NCBI GenBank assembly: GCA_017396365.1
Contig: JAFQMD010000026.1
Location: 62,001 to 126,000 of the forward strand
Direction: 5' to 3'
Length of the DNA: 64,000 nucleotides
Source: Clostridia bacterium
GTDB taxonomy: Bacteria; Bacillota; Clostridia; Christensenellales; Borkfalkiaceae
Part shown: in pieces, positions 9,504 to 17,380 of the stretch
How positions within the stretch are numbered: the stretch's first letter is position 1
Layout of the letters: each line of letters begins with the position of its first letter
Program-made: the position numbers and the translations under genes
Notes under the pieces: generated by a model
The model's database searches: none
What the model was told of the DNA's origin: nothing
The model's input: only the letters and a program-made list of their open reading frames with translations

Positions 9504-9645
9504 ACAACGAGGCGATTCGCAAACGGTTCAGTGCGAACGCCTCGTTTGTAAAAACCTATTTGTCGATTAGGTTTTGTTTGGTTGAAGGCGTGTGCTTGTC
9601 TGGCGGAGCTAAGCGACGCCACTTGTTCAAGACAAGCACACGCCT
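9504..9645. repeat. Cluster of three consecutive hairpins
   Basis: Three inverted repeats occur in tandem. The first has arms at 9504-9521 and 9532-9549, with small bulges. The second is AAAACCTA at 9551-9558 with TAGGTTTT at 9568-9575. The third is a perfect 16-bp pair at 9586-9601 and 9630-9645, whose loop holds a further GGCG/CGCC pairing. No ORF overlaps them. They may be stacked terminators or an unannotated structured RNA. They sit directly upstream of the toxin-antitoxin promoter. Confidence 0.6.
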
Positions 9646-9679
9646 AACACTACTTTTGCGAAAAAAGTTATAAAAGGTA

Positions 9680-9708
9680 TTGACATTAGCATAGAATTGT
9701 GGTATAAT
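9680..9708 (+). promoter_or_regulatory. Sigma-A promoter of the toxin-antitoxin pair
   Basis: TTGACA (9680-9685) and TATAAT (9703-9708) are separated by 17 bp, with TGG just before the -10 (extended -10). The ATG of the antitoxin lies about 38 nt after the -10. This is one of the strongest promoters in the window, which fits a constitutively expressed, self-repressed TA operon. Confidence 0.85.
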
Positions 9709-9746
9709 TCGACCATAATAAGAATATAATATATAGGAGAAATTGT

Positions 9747-10028
9747 ATGACACAACCATTACCAAGAATATTACCAGTTAATGAATTAAAGAATACGGCA
9801 AACATTATGAAAACTTGTAAAGAGAGCAAAGTTCCTATAGTTATAACAAAAAACGGATATGGCGAGGCTGTTCTTATGAGTGTTGAGTTATATGAGGAAA
9901 TGTTTGCGAAATTGCAAGCAGCGGCTCTTATAAATGCAGGACTTGAAGAAATCGAGAGCGGTGCAGAAAATATCAGTGGAAAAGAGTTTTTTACACAAAT
10001 GAGGGCTAAATATGGAAAGAAAATTTAA
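9747..10028 (+). CDS. Phd/YefM-family antitoxin
   Basis: The 93-residue product has the Phd/YefM fold signature. An N-terminal LPVNELKNTANIMKTCKESK is followed by VPIVITKNGYGEAVLMSVELYEEM, the classic DNA-binding N-domain of type II antitoxins. The C-terminal tail (from about residue 60) would wrap the toxin. Its reading frame overlaps the toxin gene by 17 nt, indicating translational coupling. An AGGAG site precedes the ATG. Autorepression of the strong promoter upstream is expected for the family. Confidence 0.92.
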   Translation: MTQPLPRILPVNELKNTANIMKTCKESKVPIVITKNGYGEAVLMSVELYEEMFAKLQAAALINAGLEEIESGAENISGKEFFTQMRAKYGKKI

Positions 10029-10323
10029 TTTAAATATCTTTCCTTTGGCGCAAAATGATATGGAAAATATTTTCAAATATATTGCAGTCGACCTTGCCAG
10101 TCCTATGGCGGCTAACAATTTAATTGACGATTTTGAAAACGCATTTGAAAATATTCGTTTATTTCCAGAAAGTTGCCCACTAATACAAAACGAATACGTT
10201 AAAGATAAAACGCTTAGAAAATTCGTGGTAAATAATTACATAGTATTTTATAAGGTTGAAGATTTTGAAATTCAAGTAGTAAGAGTTATTTACGGTATGA
10301 GAAACTATAAAGATTTATTGTAA
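10012..10323 (+). CDS. RelE/ParE-superfamily toxin
   Basis: This 103-residue protein has the ParE/RelE arrangement. An N-terminal LAQNDMENIFKYIAVDLASPMAANNLIDDFENAF supplies two helices, followed by LRKFVVNNYIVFYKVED and VVRVIYGMRNYKDLL. The YIVFYKV and RVIYGMR strands are typical. Members poison gyrase (ParE) or cleave mRNA (RelE). The helical hairpin favours ParE, but the activity cannot be decided by eye. It is coupled to the overlapping antitoxin gene and lies in an accessory patch between two glycan operons. Confidence 0.9.
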   Translation: MERKFNLNIFPLAQNDMENIFKYIAVDLASPMAANNLIDDFENAFENIRLFPESCPLIQNEYVKDKTLRKFVVNNYIVFYKVEDFEIQVVRVIYGMRNYKDLL

Positions 10324-10336
10324 TAATCACATAAAA

Positions 10337-10368
10337 AAGCCCTTTGCAAGCAGAGTTGCAAAGGGCTT
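10337..10368. terminator. Hairpin after the toxin gene
   Basis: A perfect 13-bp stem (10337-10349 with 10356-10368) lies 13 nt after the toxin stop. The T tract is weak on the plus strand but strong on the minus strand, because AAAAAA precedes the stem. Confidence 0.6.
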
Positions 10369-10393
10369 GAATTGTAGCCTTTAGCGAAAATTA

Positions 10394-10414
10394 ACCACCA
10401 CTTGAAGTGGTGGT
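10394..10414. promoter_or_regulatory. Perfect inverted repeat upstream of the GH38 gene
   Basis: ACCACCACTT and AAGTGGTGGT flank a single central G, about 78 nt before the GH38 start. The compact 10-bp half sites resemble an operator more than a terminator; there is no T tract. No partner regulator can be assigned. Confidence 0.4.
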
Positions 10415-10491
10415 ATAAAAATCTTTGATAAATGGTGTATTTTTAAAACACTTTGTGATACAATATAAAAAAAGAAAATTAGGGGTAAGAT

Positions 10492-13400
10492 ATGATAAAA
10501 CCTAACTTAGAAGAAAGACTTGAAACCATAGTAAATAGACTTAGAGACTTACGCATTATAAGCGACGAGCGTTTACCCGTTTTATATACCGACGAAATCG
10601 GCGACAAGACGGTTTTGCCAACCGATAGAAAAAACTGGAAAACGTTTGACGAGCCTTATACTATTTACGAACAAGAAAAGTATTTTTGGTTTAAAGCGAA
10701 CTTTAAAGTTCATAGACAAAACGAACATCAAAAAGCATTTTTTTGTTTAGATACTCATTTTGACTGGAATACCAACTCTGCAACTATTCGTCCGCAAGGT
10801 ATTTTTTACTTGGATGGAAAGATTGACCAAGGTGTTGATATAAATCACGGCGACGTTTTAGTTGATGACGGAGAGCACGAAATTTATATCATTTTCTACT
10901 CGCATACTTTTAACCGTTATTTGCCTATGGATTTTTCGATTAGATATATAGACGAGCGAATAAACGGCTTATACTACGACTTATTAGTTCCTTTTCAATC
11001 TTTGAAGATGCTCGATAAAAAGTCAAACGACTACGTTTTATCTATAACCGCGCTCGAAAAAGCCCTTAATCTTTTGGATATAAGAAACGCTTATTCCGAA
11101 GATTTTTACAACTCGATTGAAAGGGTTAGAGAGTTTTTGAAAAACGAATATTTCGGCAAGATTTGTTATTCAAAACAAACGGTAAACTGTATTGCTCACA
11201 CTCATATCGACGTTGCGTGGCTTTGGGATTTGGATCAAACAAAGCAAAAAGTGGAAAGGAGTTTTTCTACCGTATTAAAGATAATGGACGAATATCCCGA
11301 GTATAGATTTTTTATGTCGCAACCCCAACTTTTCGATTTTTTGAAAGAGAGAAATCCCGAACTCTATAGTAGAGTTAAAGAAAAGATTTTGCAAGGAAGA
11401 TGGGAAGTTGACGGCGCAATGTGGGTTGAAGCAGATTGCAACCTAACGAGTGGGGAAAGTTTAGTTCGTCAAATTCAGTTCGGAAAGAGATTTTTCAAGG
11501 AAGAATTCGGTGTGGATTGTCAAGCGGTATGGCTACCTGACGTTTTCGGTTATTCAGCGTCTTTACCGCAAATTATGAAAAAGAGTGGGCTTTCTACTTT
11601 TATTACCGCTAAAATCGGTTGGAACGATACGAACCGTATGCCATACGATATTTTTAACTGGAAAGGTATAGACGGTAGCGAAGTTTTGGCTTACTTTTTA
11701 TCTACTTGTTGGTGCGATCCTAGAAACGGCGTTTACGATAACACTTACACGACCTACACCGCTCCTATAAACGCAATGCACGTTTTAGGCACTTGGAATA
11801 GATTTCAACAAAAAGAATATACCGATACGGTAATTATGAGTTACGGTTGGGGCGACGGTGGCGGTGGCCCTACGAGAGAAGACGTTGAGGTTGAAAGGAG
11901 ACTTTCTTACGGTTTACCGGGTATTCCAGCCACTAAGATTGAGTCGTTTAAAGACACTTTAAAAACTATTGAAAATAACTATAATAAAAACGCCCAAGAA
12001 CTCGGCAGAAAACCCGTTTGGAACGGCGAACTTTATTTTGAATATCACCGTGGAACGCTAACGAGCGTACCTGAAGTTAAAATGAATAACCGAAAAGGCG
12101 AATTCGCAATGCTAAACGCCGAACTTTTCTCGGTTTTATCAAATAAACTTTTCGGTAAACAATATCCAAAGGACGAACTTGATAAAAAATGGAAACTTTT
12201 ACTTGTTAACCATTTCCACGATATTTTACCGGGCTCATCAATCGGGGACGTTTATAAAGATAGCAGAGAACAGTTTAAAGAGATATTTGATTTTAGTAGT
12301 GGCGCTATAAATTGCGCAATGGATTTACTTACGGCAAACGTAAAATCAAACGGTGGAATTTTGGTTTTCAATCCCAACGGTTTTGTTGCGAGCGGAACTG
12401 TAAAAAGTGGCGATAAAACGCTTATAGCCAAGGATATTCCTGCTTTTGGCTATAAAGTTATAGATGATAATTACTTGGATAACGCCGTTTTAGTCGGCAA
12501 TAAAACGCTTGAAAACAGTTATTATAAAATAACGTTTACACATAGTGGCGCTATAAGTTCTCTCTTTGATAAAAGAGAAAATAGGGAAGTCGTTAAAAAG
12601 GGACTACTGTTAAACCAAATGGTTGCGTATCAAGACACCCCGTTCCAATATCACAACTGGGAAATGACGCCTTATCACAATCAAAATTCTTGGGTTTTAA
12701 ATGACGACGCAAAATTTGAAGAAGTATTAGACGGCGATAGAGCAGGTTTTAAAATTACTAAAAAATACGGAAGTTCAATCATAGAACAAACTGTGTATTT
12801 GTATAACGACGGCATTGACAGAATAGACTTTGTAACCGACATAGTATGGAAAGAAAAAGACCAACTTTTAAAGGCGATTTTCCCCGTTGAAATTTTATCG
12901 AGTTCAGCAAGGTACGATATTCAATTTGGACACGTAGAACGCGCAATTCATTCAAATACGAGTTGGGATAGCGCAAGGTTTGAGTCTGCAGGTCAAAAGT
13001 GGGTAGATAAGTCGGAAAACGACTACGGCGTTGCCATTTTAAACGACGGAAAATACGGCTTTGGAGCGTTTGACGAAGATATTTCAATGACTCTCGTTAA
13101 ATCGGGAGGTTTCCCGTTTGACGACGCAAGTCAAATTATTCCTACCTTTACCTATTCGATATTACCGCATAAGCATTGTGGCGTAAACGGCGGAATAGTT
13201 GAAAAGTCCTACGTTTTAAACAGACCTTTTGTTGCAACTAAAATACGCAATAACGGTAGTGGTTTATTACCGAGTGAAAATTCATTTATAAGTGTAAAAA
13301 CTAAAGGCGTTATTTTAGAAACTGTAAAGCAAGCCGAAAGCGGAGACGGAGTTATCGTCCGTATGTACGAGGCGTACAAAGAGAGTAAAACCGCAAGCGT

Positions 13401-13542
13401 TTTAGTTGGCGAAAATAAAGGCGTTTACCTTTGCGATTTAAGTGAAAATACGCTTGAAAAGTTGCAAGTTGTAGGCGGCGAAGTAACTTTCAAAATTAAG
13501 CCTTTTGAAATCGTAACTTTAAAAATTGTAGATAAAGTTTAA
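10492..13542 (+). CDS. GH38 alpha-mannosidase
   Basis: GH38 enzymes cleave alpha-mannosides with retention, using an active-site zinc. The 1016-residue product has an N-terminal beta domain. The zinc site is AHTHIDVAW (H236, H238 region, D240), and the nucleophile motif WLPDVFGYSASLPQIM puts the Asp at about residue 350. Further family sequence includes GRWEVDGAMWVEADCN and the helical domain with NHFHDILPGSSIGDVY, before long C-terminal beta-sandwiches. It has no signal peptide, so it acts on imported oligosaccharides in the cytoplasm. AGGGG lies 6 nt before the ATG. It is 12 nt upstream of a beta-mannosidase gene, and together they could strip alpha- and beta-linked mannose from N-glycan cores. 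Confidence 0.95.
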   Translation: MIKPNLEERLETIVNRLRDLRIISDERLPVLYTDEIGDKTVLPTDRKNWKTFDEPYTIYEQEKYFWFKANFKVHRQNEHQKAFFCLDTHFDWNTNSATIRPQGIFYLDGKIDQGVDINHGDVLVDDGEHEIYIIFYSHTFNRYLPMDFSIRYIDERINGLYYDLLVPFQSLKMLDKKSNDYVLSITALEKALNLLDIRNAYSEDFYNSIERVREFLKNEYFGKICYSKQTVNCIAHTHIDVAWLWDLDQTKQKVERSFSTVLKIMDEYPEYRFFMSQPQLFDFLKERNPELYSRVKEKILQGRWEVDGAMWVEADCNLTSGESLVRQIQFGKRFFKEEFGVDCQAVWLPDVFGYSASLPQIMKKSGLSTFITAKIGWNDTNRMPYDIFNWKGIDGSEVLAYFLSTCWCDPRNGVYDNTYTTYTAPINAMHVLGTWNRFQQKEYTDTVIMSYGWGDGGGGPTREDVEVERRLSYGLPGIPATKIESFKDTLKTIENNYNKNAQELGRKPVWNGELYFEYHRGTLTSVPEVKMNNRKGEFAMLNAELFSVLSNKLFGKQYPKDELDKKWKLLLVNHFHDILPGSSIGDVYKDSREQFKEIFDFSSGAINCAMDLLTANVKSNGGILVFNPNGFVASGTVKSGDKTLIAKDIPAFGYKVIDDNYLDNAVLVGNKTLENSYYKITFTHSGAISSLFDKRENREVVKKGLLLNQMVAYQDTPFQYHNWEMTPYHNQNSWVLNDDAKFEEVLDGDRAGFKITKKYGSSIIEQTVYLYNDGIDRIDFVTDIVWKEKDQLLKAIFPVEILSSSARYDIQFGHVERAIHSNTSWDSARFESAGQKWVDKSENDYGVAILNDGKYGFGAFDEDISMTLVKSGGFPFDDASQIIPTFTYSILPHKHCGVNGGIVEKSYVLNRPFVATKIRNNGSGLLPSENSFISVKTKGVILETVKQAESGDGVIVRMYEAYKESKTASVLVGENKGVYLCDLSENTLEKLQVVGGEVTFKIKPFEIVTLKIVDKV

Positions 13543-13554
13543 AGAGTAGTTATT

Positions 13555-15837
13555 ATGGAAAAATTTTATTTAAACGGAAAGTGGAAAATTCAAAGTAACT
13601 CGTACGATACCGAAGGGGACGTTCCCGGTTCAGTATATTCAGCGCTACTTAAAAACGGACTTATGGAAGACCCTTTTTATAGGGATAACGAGGCAAAAGC
13701 GCTTGCCGTTATGGACGAGGATTTTACTTTTTCAAGGTCGTTTAACTATCAAAAGAAGTCGGAAAGCGTTTTGCTCGTTTTAGAAGGCGTAGATACTCTT
13801 TGCGATATATATTTAAACGATAAGCACGTAGCATATACCGACAATATGCACAGGACTTACTTTTTTGAAGTCGCTCACCTTTTAAACGATGGCGAAAACC
13901 ATATAAAAGCCATATTTCATTCATACGACGCATATATAAAAGCTAAGAGTAAAGAGAGAAGATTGACTGACGGCTCGTATGCCACTATGGTTGGTTTTCA
14001 ATACGTTCGTAAAGCCTTTTATATGGGCGGATGGGACTGGGGTCCTATGCTCCCAGACGCAGGATTTTGGAAAGATTTATACCTTATAAACGGCGATTTG
14101 CCGAGAATTACCGACGTTAGAATTTTACAAAAACATTGCGACGGAAAGGTTTTTCTTACGGTAAACGCGACCACGAGCCGTCCTGCTGAAGTTAAAATAA
14201 TGGTCGAAACCCCAAGCGGAGAAGAGATTGAAGTAAAAAGCGGAGAGCAAACCCAAATAAAAAATCCTAAACTTTGGTGGCCTAACGGTTACGGCGAGCA
14301 TCCGCTTTATAAAGTTGTAACGACGTGTGTTTTTAACGGTAAAACGGTTGACCAAAACGAGAAAAAGATAGGTCTTAGAACTTTAGTTATAAGTCGTGAA
14401 AAAGACGAGTGGGGCGAAGAATTTTGCTATAAAATCAACGGCGTAAAAATCTTTGCGTTCGGCGCGGACTATATACCCGAAGACAATATTTTAAGTAGGC
14501 TAAGCCGAGAGCGTACCCAAAAACTAATAAACGACTGCTTATTTGCAAATTTCAACTCTATTAGAGTGTGGGGCGGAGGTTTTTATCCGCACGATTATTT
14601 CTTCGACCTTTGCGACGAAAACGGAATTATAGTCTTTTTAGACCTAATGTTTGCGTGTGCGGCGCTCCCTTGGACAACAGAATTTATTGATAATATTACC
14701 GCTGAAATTGAAGATAATTTAAGGCGAGTTCGCCATCACGCTTGCATAGGCGTAATTTCTGGAAATAACGAGATTGAAGAGCAGGCATCTGTTCAAGGCT
14801 GGTGGAAAGAAGATGAAAAACAGGGTTATTTAAAGATTTTTGAAGATATTATACCTAAGATTATTGAAAGGGAATGTCCTGAAATTTCTTTCGTTCCGTC
14901 CTCTCCGTCGTCGCACGGCGGTTTTGTCGAGCCGACTAACGAAAACGTGGGAGATAGCCACTACTGGCAAGTTTGGCACGGATTTTTGCCGTTTTCAGAG
15001 TATAGAAAACACTATTTTAGGTTTTTGAGTGAGTTTGGTTTTCAGTCTTTCCCAAATATGAAAACCATTGAAGAATTTACTTTGCCCGAAGATAGAAATC
15101 CTTTTAGTAGAGTTATGGAATTGCACCAAAAGAACGGCTCTGCAAACGGTAGAATTTTAAGCTACTTAGCGCAAACGTATCTTTATCCAAGCAAAGTTGA
15201 AGACGTAGTTTACGCGTCGCAACTTCTTCAAGCCGAGGCTATTAAATACGGCGCTGAGCATTTTAGACGCAATCGCGGTAGATGTATGGGCGCTTTATAT
15301 TGGCAGTTGAACGACTGTTGGCCGGTTGCAAGTTGGTCTAGTATTGACGGTTACGGAAGATATAAGGCTCTCCACTATGAAGCCAAGAGATTTTTCGAGC
15401 CTATACATATCTCGTGCGAAGAAAAGGGCGAATATACCACTCGCCAAGCTATAGTTGACGAAAGATATTACGACTATAAAACTACTGCTAAAATATTTGT
15501 AAACAACGACACTTTAAACGACGTTTCGGGAACAGTAAAATGGCAACTTTGTAATGTTAGCGGAACGGTTATTCAAAAGGGCAGTCAAGAACTTTTTGTA
15601 AAGGCGCTTTCTTATTCGAGTTTAGACGAACTTGACTTTAACAAGACGGACGTAAAGAGTAATTATCTCGCGTTTTCTTTTGTAGTTGACGGTAAAACCG
15701 TGTCGTCGGGCTTGGTTTTATTTACAAAGCCAAAACACTTTGATTTCGTTGACCCTAAGGTTGAAGTTGAAGTTATTGGCGGTCATATAAAAGTAAAGGC
15801 AAACGCGCTTGCTAAATACGTGTTTATTTCAAACTAA
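13555..15837 (+). CDS. GH2 beta-mannosidase with premature in-frame stop
   Basis: The 760-residue product is a GH2 beta-mannosidase. It has an N-terminal sugar-binding sandwich (DVPGSVYSALLKNGL), then GGWDWGPMLPDAGFWKDLYL and the barrel motif IRVWGGGFYPHDYF. The acid/base is in SGNNEIEEQ (E406) and the nucleophile in SEFGFQSFP (E493). Both catalytic residues are intact. The reading frame ends at TAA 15835-15837 after KYVFISN. The same frame then continues for 39 more sense codons with typical C-terminal beta-mannosidase sequence (LILSDNFFDMEKGE) up to TAA at 15955-15957. The truncation removes the last part of the C-terminal beta domain; activity may be retained. It is co-transcribed with the GH38 gene. 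Confidence 0.93.
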   Translation: MEKFYLNGKWKIQSNSYDTEGDVPGSVYSALLKNGLMEDPFYRDNEAKALAVMDEDFTFSRSFNYQKKSESVLLVLEGVDTLCDIYLNDKHVAYTDNMHRTYFFEVAHLLNDGENHIKAIFHSYDAYIKAKSKERRLTDGSYATMVGFQYVRKAFYMGGWDWGPMLPDAGFWKDLYLINGDLPRITDVRILQKHCDGKVFLTVNATTSRPAEVKIMVETPSGEEIEVKSGEQTQIKNPKLWWPNGYGEHPLYKVVTTCVFNGKTVDQNEKKIGLRTLVISREKDEWGEEFCYKINGVKIFAFGADYIPEDNILSRLSRERTQKLINDCLFANFNSIRVWGGGFYPHDYFFDLCDENGIIVFLDLMFACAALPWTTEFIDNITAEIEDNLRRVRHHACIGVISGNNEIEEQASVQGWWKEDEKQGYLKIFEDIIPKIIERECPEISFVPSSPSSHGGFVEPTNENVGDSHYWQVWHGFLPFSEYRKHYFRFLSEFGFQSFPNMKTIEEFTLPEDRNPFSRVMELHQKNGSANGRILSYLAQTYLYPSKVEDVVYASQLLQAEAIKYGAEHFRRNRGRCMGALYWQLNDCWPVASWSSIDGYGRYKALHYEAKRFFEPIHISCEEKGEYTTRQAIVDERYYDYKTTAKIFVNNDTLNDVSGTVKWQLCNVSGTVIQKGSQELFVKALSYSSLDELDFNKTDVKSNYLAFSFVVDGKTVSSGLVLFTKPKHFDFVDPKVEVEVIGGHIKVKANALAKYVFISN

Positions 15838-15957
15838 AACGACGATTTGATTTTGTCTGACAATTTCTTCGATATGGAAAAGGGTGAAAAAACTGTAAAA
15901 ATAATTTCAGGCAAGGCTGAAAACCTAAAAGTAAAGACTGTTTACGATATAAGGTAA
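15838..15957 (+). pseudogene. Detached 3' tail of the upstream beta-mannosidase gene
   Basis: These 39 in-frame codons plus a stop directly follow the premature TAA. They read like the missing C-terminus: the third beta-mannosidase gene of this window has a matching stretch, VFISFKDNYKYVYSDNYLDVEKGE. There is no start codon or ribosome site for independent translation. A single sense-to-TAA substitution (or a sequencing error) would explain it. Confidence 0.75.
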
Positions 15958-15970
15958 AATTACAAAAAGA

Positions 15971-16011
15971 GCCCCTATAAGCCGTTTAATCGACTTATAG
16001 GGGCGTTTTTT
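15971..16011. terminator. Bidirectional intrinsic terminator
   Basis: An 11-bp perfect stem (15971-15981 with 15994-16004) is followed by a T6 tract on the plus strand and preceded by an A-rich run that serves the minus strand. It separates the mannosidase operon from the convergent regulator gene. Confidence 0.85.
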
Positions 16012-16012
16012 G

Positions 16013-17116
16013 TTAGAGTGAGCGTTTTTTGTTTAGTCTTTTTTTAGAATAATCTACTATTTTTACAGGTAAGCGGATTGAAACCGTTCTTAAATCGCCG
16101 TAGATTTGATTGTATAAAGCCGCCGCCGAACTGTATCCTATTTGGTAGGAGTCTTGTTCTATGACGTAGGGTTTTACGAGATTTACTTCGGTGTATGAAA
16201 AGTCGTTGTCAAATACCATAAGTTTAATATCCTTTGGAATTGATAACTTCATAGAGTTTAACGCCGAAATAATGGCGTCGGTAACCGCTCGAACGCCGGG
16301 GCAAATAATAACTTCGGTTTTTGGGTTGTTTTTTACGTATGACGTTACGCCGTTAAAAATTTGCTCGTAACTAAAATCCTGTATCGTTATAACGGAGTCA
16401 TTTCCTTTTTTTCCGTAATATTTTTCAAACCCCGTCAAAAATCCGTTTAATCTTTCGCCGACAGTAGTTGCAAGCGACGTTGGTGAAGTTAAATAAAGTA
16501 AATTTTCGTGCTTTTTAGATTTTAAAAATTTAACCGCTTCAATCATTGCGTTGAAGTTGTCTGTTGAAATGAAGGACGAATTTACGTTTTTAAAATACCT
16601 GTCGATAACCGCAACCGGATACCTGTTTGACGCTAATTTAAGAAGTTCGGTATTTACGAGTTCGTTGTCGATAGGGAATAAAATAATGCCTTTTGCGTCG
16701 GCAAGGTACGCTGAGTTTACGTATTGAGACTCTTTTTCTAAACTGCTTTTAGATAACTTTATGGAAACGTCCATAGTGTGCTCGTCGCAAAAATCGGTTA
16801 TTCCGTTTAGAATATTTTGCGCGAAAACGGTTTTTAAAGCGGGTACGATAAAATATATTTTTTTTACGGATAATGGGGAGTTTTTATCCCTTTTTTCTTT
16901 TTTTCCAGTTGTAAAATAGCCTTTGCCGTGCACTTTTACAACTATATTTTCTTCTATTAGTTTATCGTACGCAAGTCTAATCGAACGCCTACTCGCGTCG
17001 AACTTTGTGGCGAGCATTCTCTCGCTCGGCAACTTTAAATCGGGCGCGTAAGCCGATTGTTCGATAATTTCGTTTAAAAAATTGAGCACCTGTTTGTAAG
17101 GTCTGATTTGGCTCAT
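16013..17116 (-). CDS. GntR-type regulator with LacI-like sugar-binding domain
   Basis: The 367-residue product has an N-terminal GntR winged-helix domain (residues about 5-70: LPSERMLATKFDASRRSIRLAYDKLIEENIV). A periplasmic-binding-protein-like effector domain follows (from about 80: KIYFIVPALKTVFAQNILNGI and so on), the AraR-type architecture. Such proteins repress sugar operons until a sugar binds. The start at 17116 is chosen because AGAGGTG lies 5 nt before that ATG; an upstream in-frame start would add 16 residues lacking a ribosome site. It is divergent from the large operon at 17381, and two identical operator-like repeats lie between them, so it very probably controls that operon and itself. 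The inducer is unknown. Confidence 0.9.
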   Translation of the reverse strand: MSQIRPYKQVLNFLNEIIEQSAYAPDLKLPSERMLATKFDASRRSIRLAYDKLIEENIVVKVHGKGYFTTGKKEKRDKNSPLSVKKIYFIVPALKTVFAQNILNGITDFCDEHTMDVSIKLSKSSLEKESQYVNSAYLADAKGIILFPIDNELVNTELLKLASNRYPVAVIDRYFKNVNSSFISTDNFNAMIEAVKFLKSKKHENLLYLTSPTSLATTVGERLNGFLTGFEKYYGKKGNDSVITIQDFSYEQIFNGVTSYVKNNPKTEVIICPGVRAVTDAIISALNSMKLSIPKDIKLMVFDNDFSYTEVNLVKPYVIEQDSYQIGYSSAAALYNQIYGDLRTVSIRLPVKIVDYSKKRLNKKRSL

Positions 17117-17135
17117 AAAACACCTCTTTTCTGTG

Positions 17136-17164
17136 ATTATAACACCGATAAAAAACAATGTCAA
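17136..17164 (-). promoter_or_regulatory. Promoter of the GntR/LacI-type regulator
   Basis: On the minus strand, TTGACA (17159-17164) and TATAAT (17136-17141) are spaced by 17 bp. The first operator-like repeat starts 7 bp upstream of the -35, so autoregulation is plausible. Confidence 0.85.
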
Positions 17165-17170
17165 TCATAT

Positions 17171-17194
17171 TTTGAACCAGTTAGACCACTTTTT
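17171..17194. promoter_or_regulatory. Operator-like repeat, copy 1
   Basis: The core GAACCAGTTAGACCACT is shared exactly with copy 2 at 17260-17283; the 24-bp match runs from TTT to TTTTT. It contains ACCA/GACCA elements with GntR-like spacing. It sits next to the regulator's -35. No third copy was noticed elsewhere in the window. Confidence 0.75.
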
Positions 17195-17259
17195 TAAAAA
17201 TCGCCCTTGATTTTTTTCTCGACCTATTGTAACATTGTAGTGTGAAAAAGAAAGAAATT

Positions 17260-17283
17260 TTTGAACCAGTTAGACCACTTTTT
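17260..17283. promoter_or_regulatory. Operator-like repeat, copy 2
   Basis: This is the same 24-bp sequence in the same orientation, 89 bp from copy 1, ending 11 bp before the -35 of the plus-strand operon promoter. Two sites 89 bp apart (about 8.5 helical turns) could support looping. Confidence 0.75.
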
Positions 17284-17294
17284 GCATGTAAACC

Positions 17295-17329
17295 TTGATT
17301 TTAATCGCAAACAATGGTATTATACCATT
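17295..17329 (+). promoter_or_regulatory. Promoter of the 19-kb glycan operon, with a palindrome over the -10
   Basis: TTGATT (17295-17300) and TATTAT (17318-17323) are 17 bp apart. The inverted repeat AATGGTA/TACCATT (17313-17319 and 17323-17329) overlaps the -10, a possible extra repressor site. Confidence 0.65.
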
Positions 17330-17380
17330 AGTATAAATTTTATTTATAACTAATGCTTGCTGAATTTACGGAGTTTTCTT

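Noticed and set aside
15835..15837. TAA readthrough or recoding in the GH2 gene
   Set aside because: Nearly all genes in the window end in TAA and no stimulatory structure is evident; a point mutation is simpler.
17357..17380. TTG start extending the second DUF6259 protein
   Set aside because: The ATG at 17381 has an ACGGAG at ideal spacing, and the extension is not shared with the paralogue.
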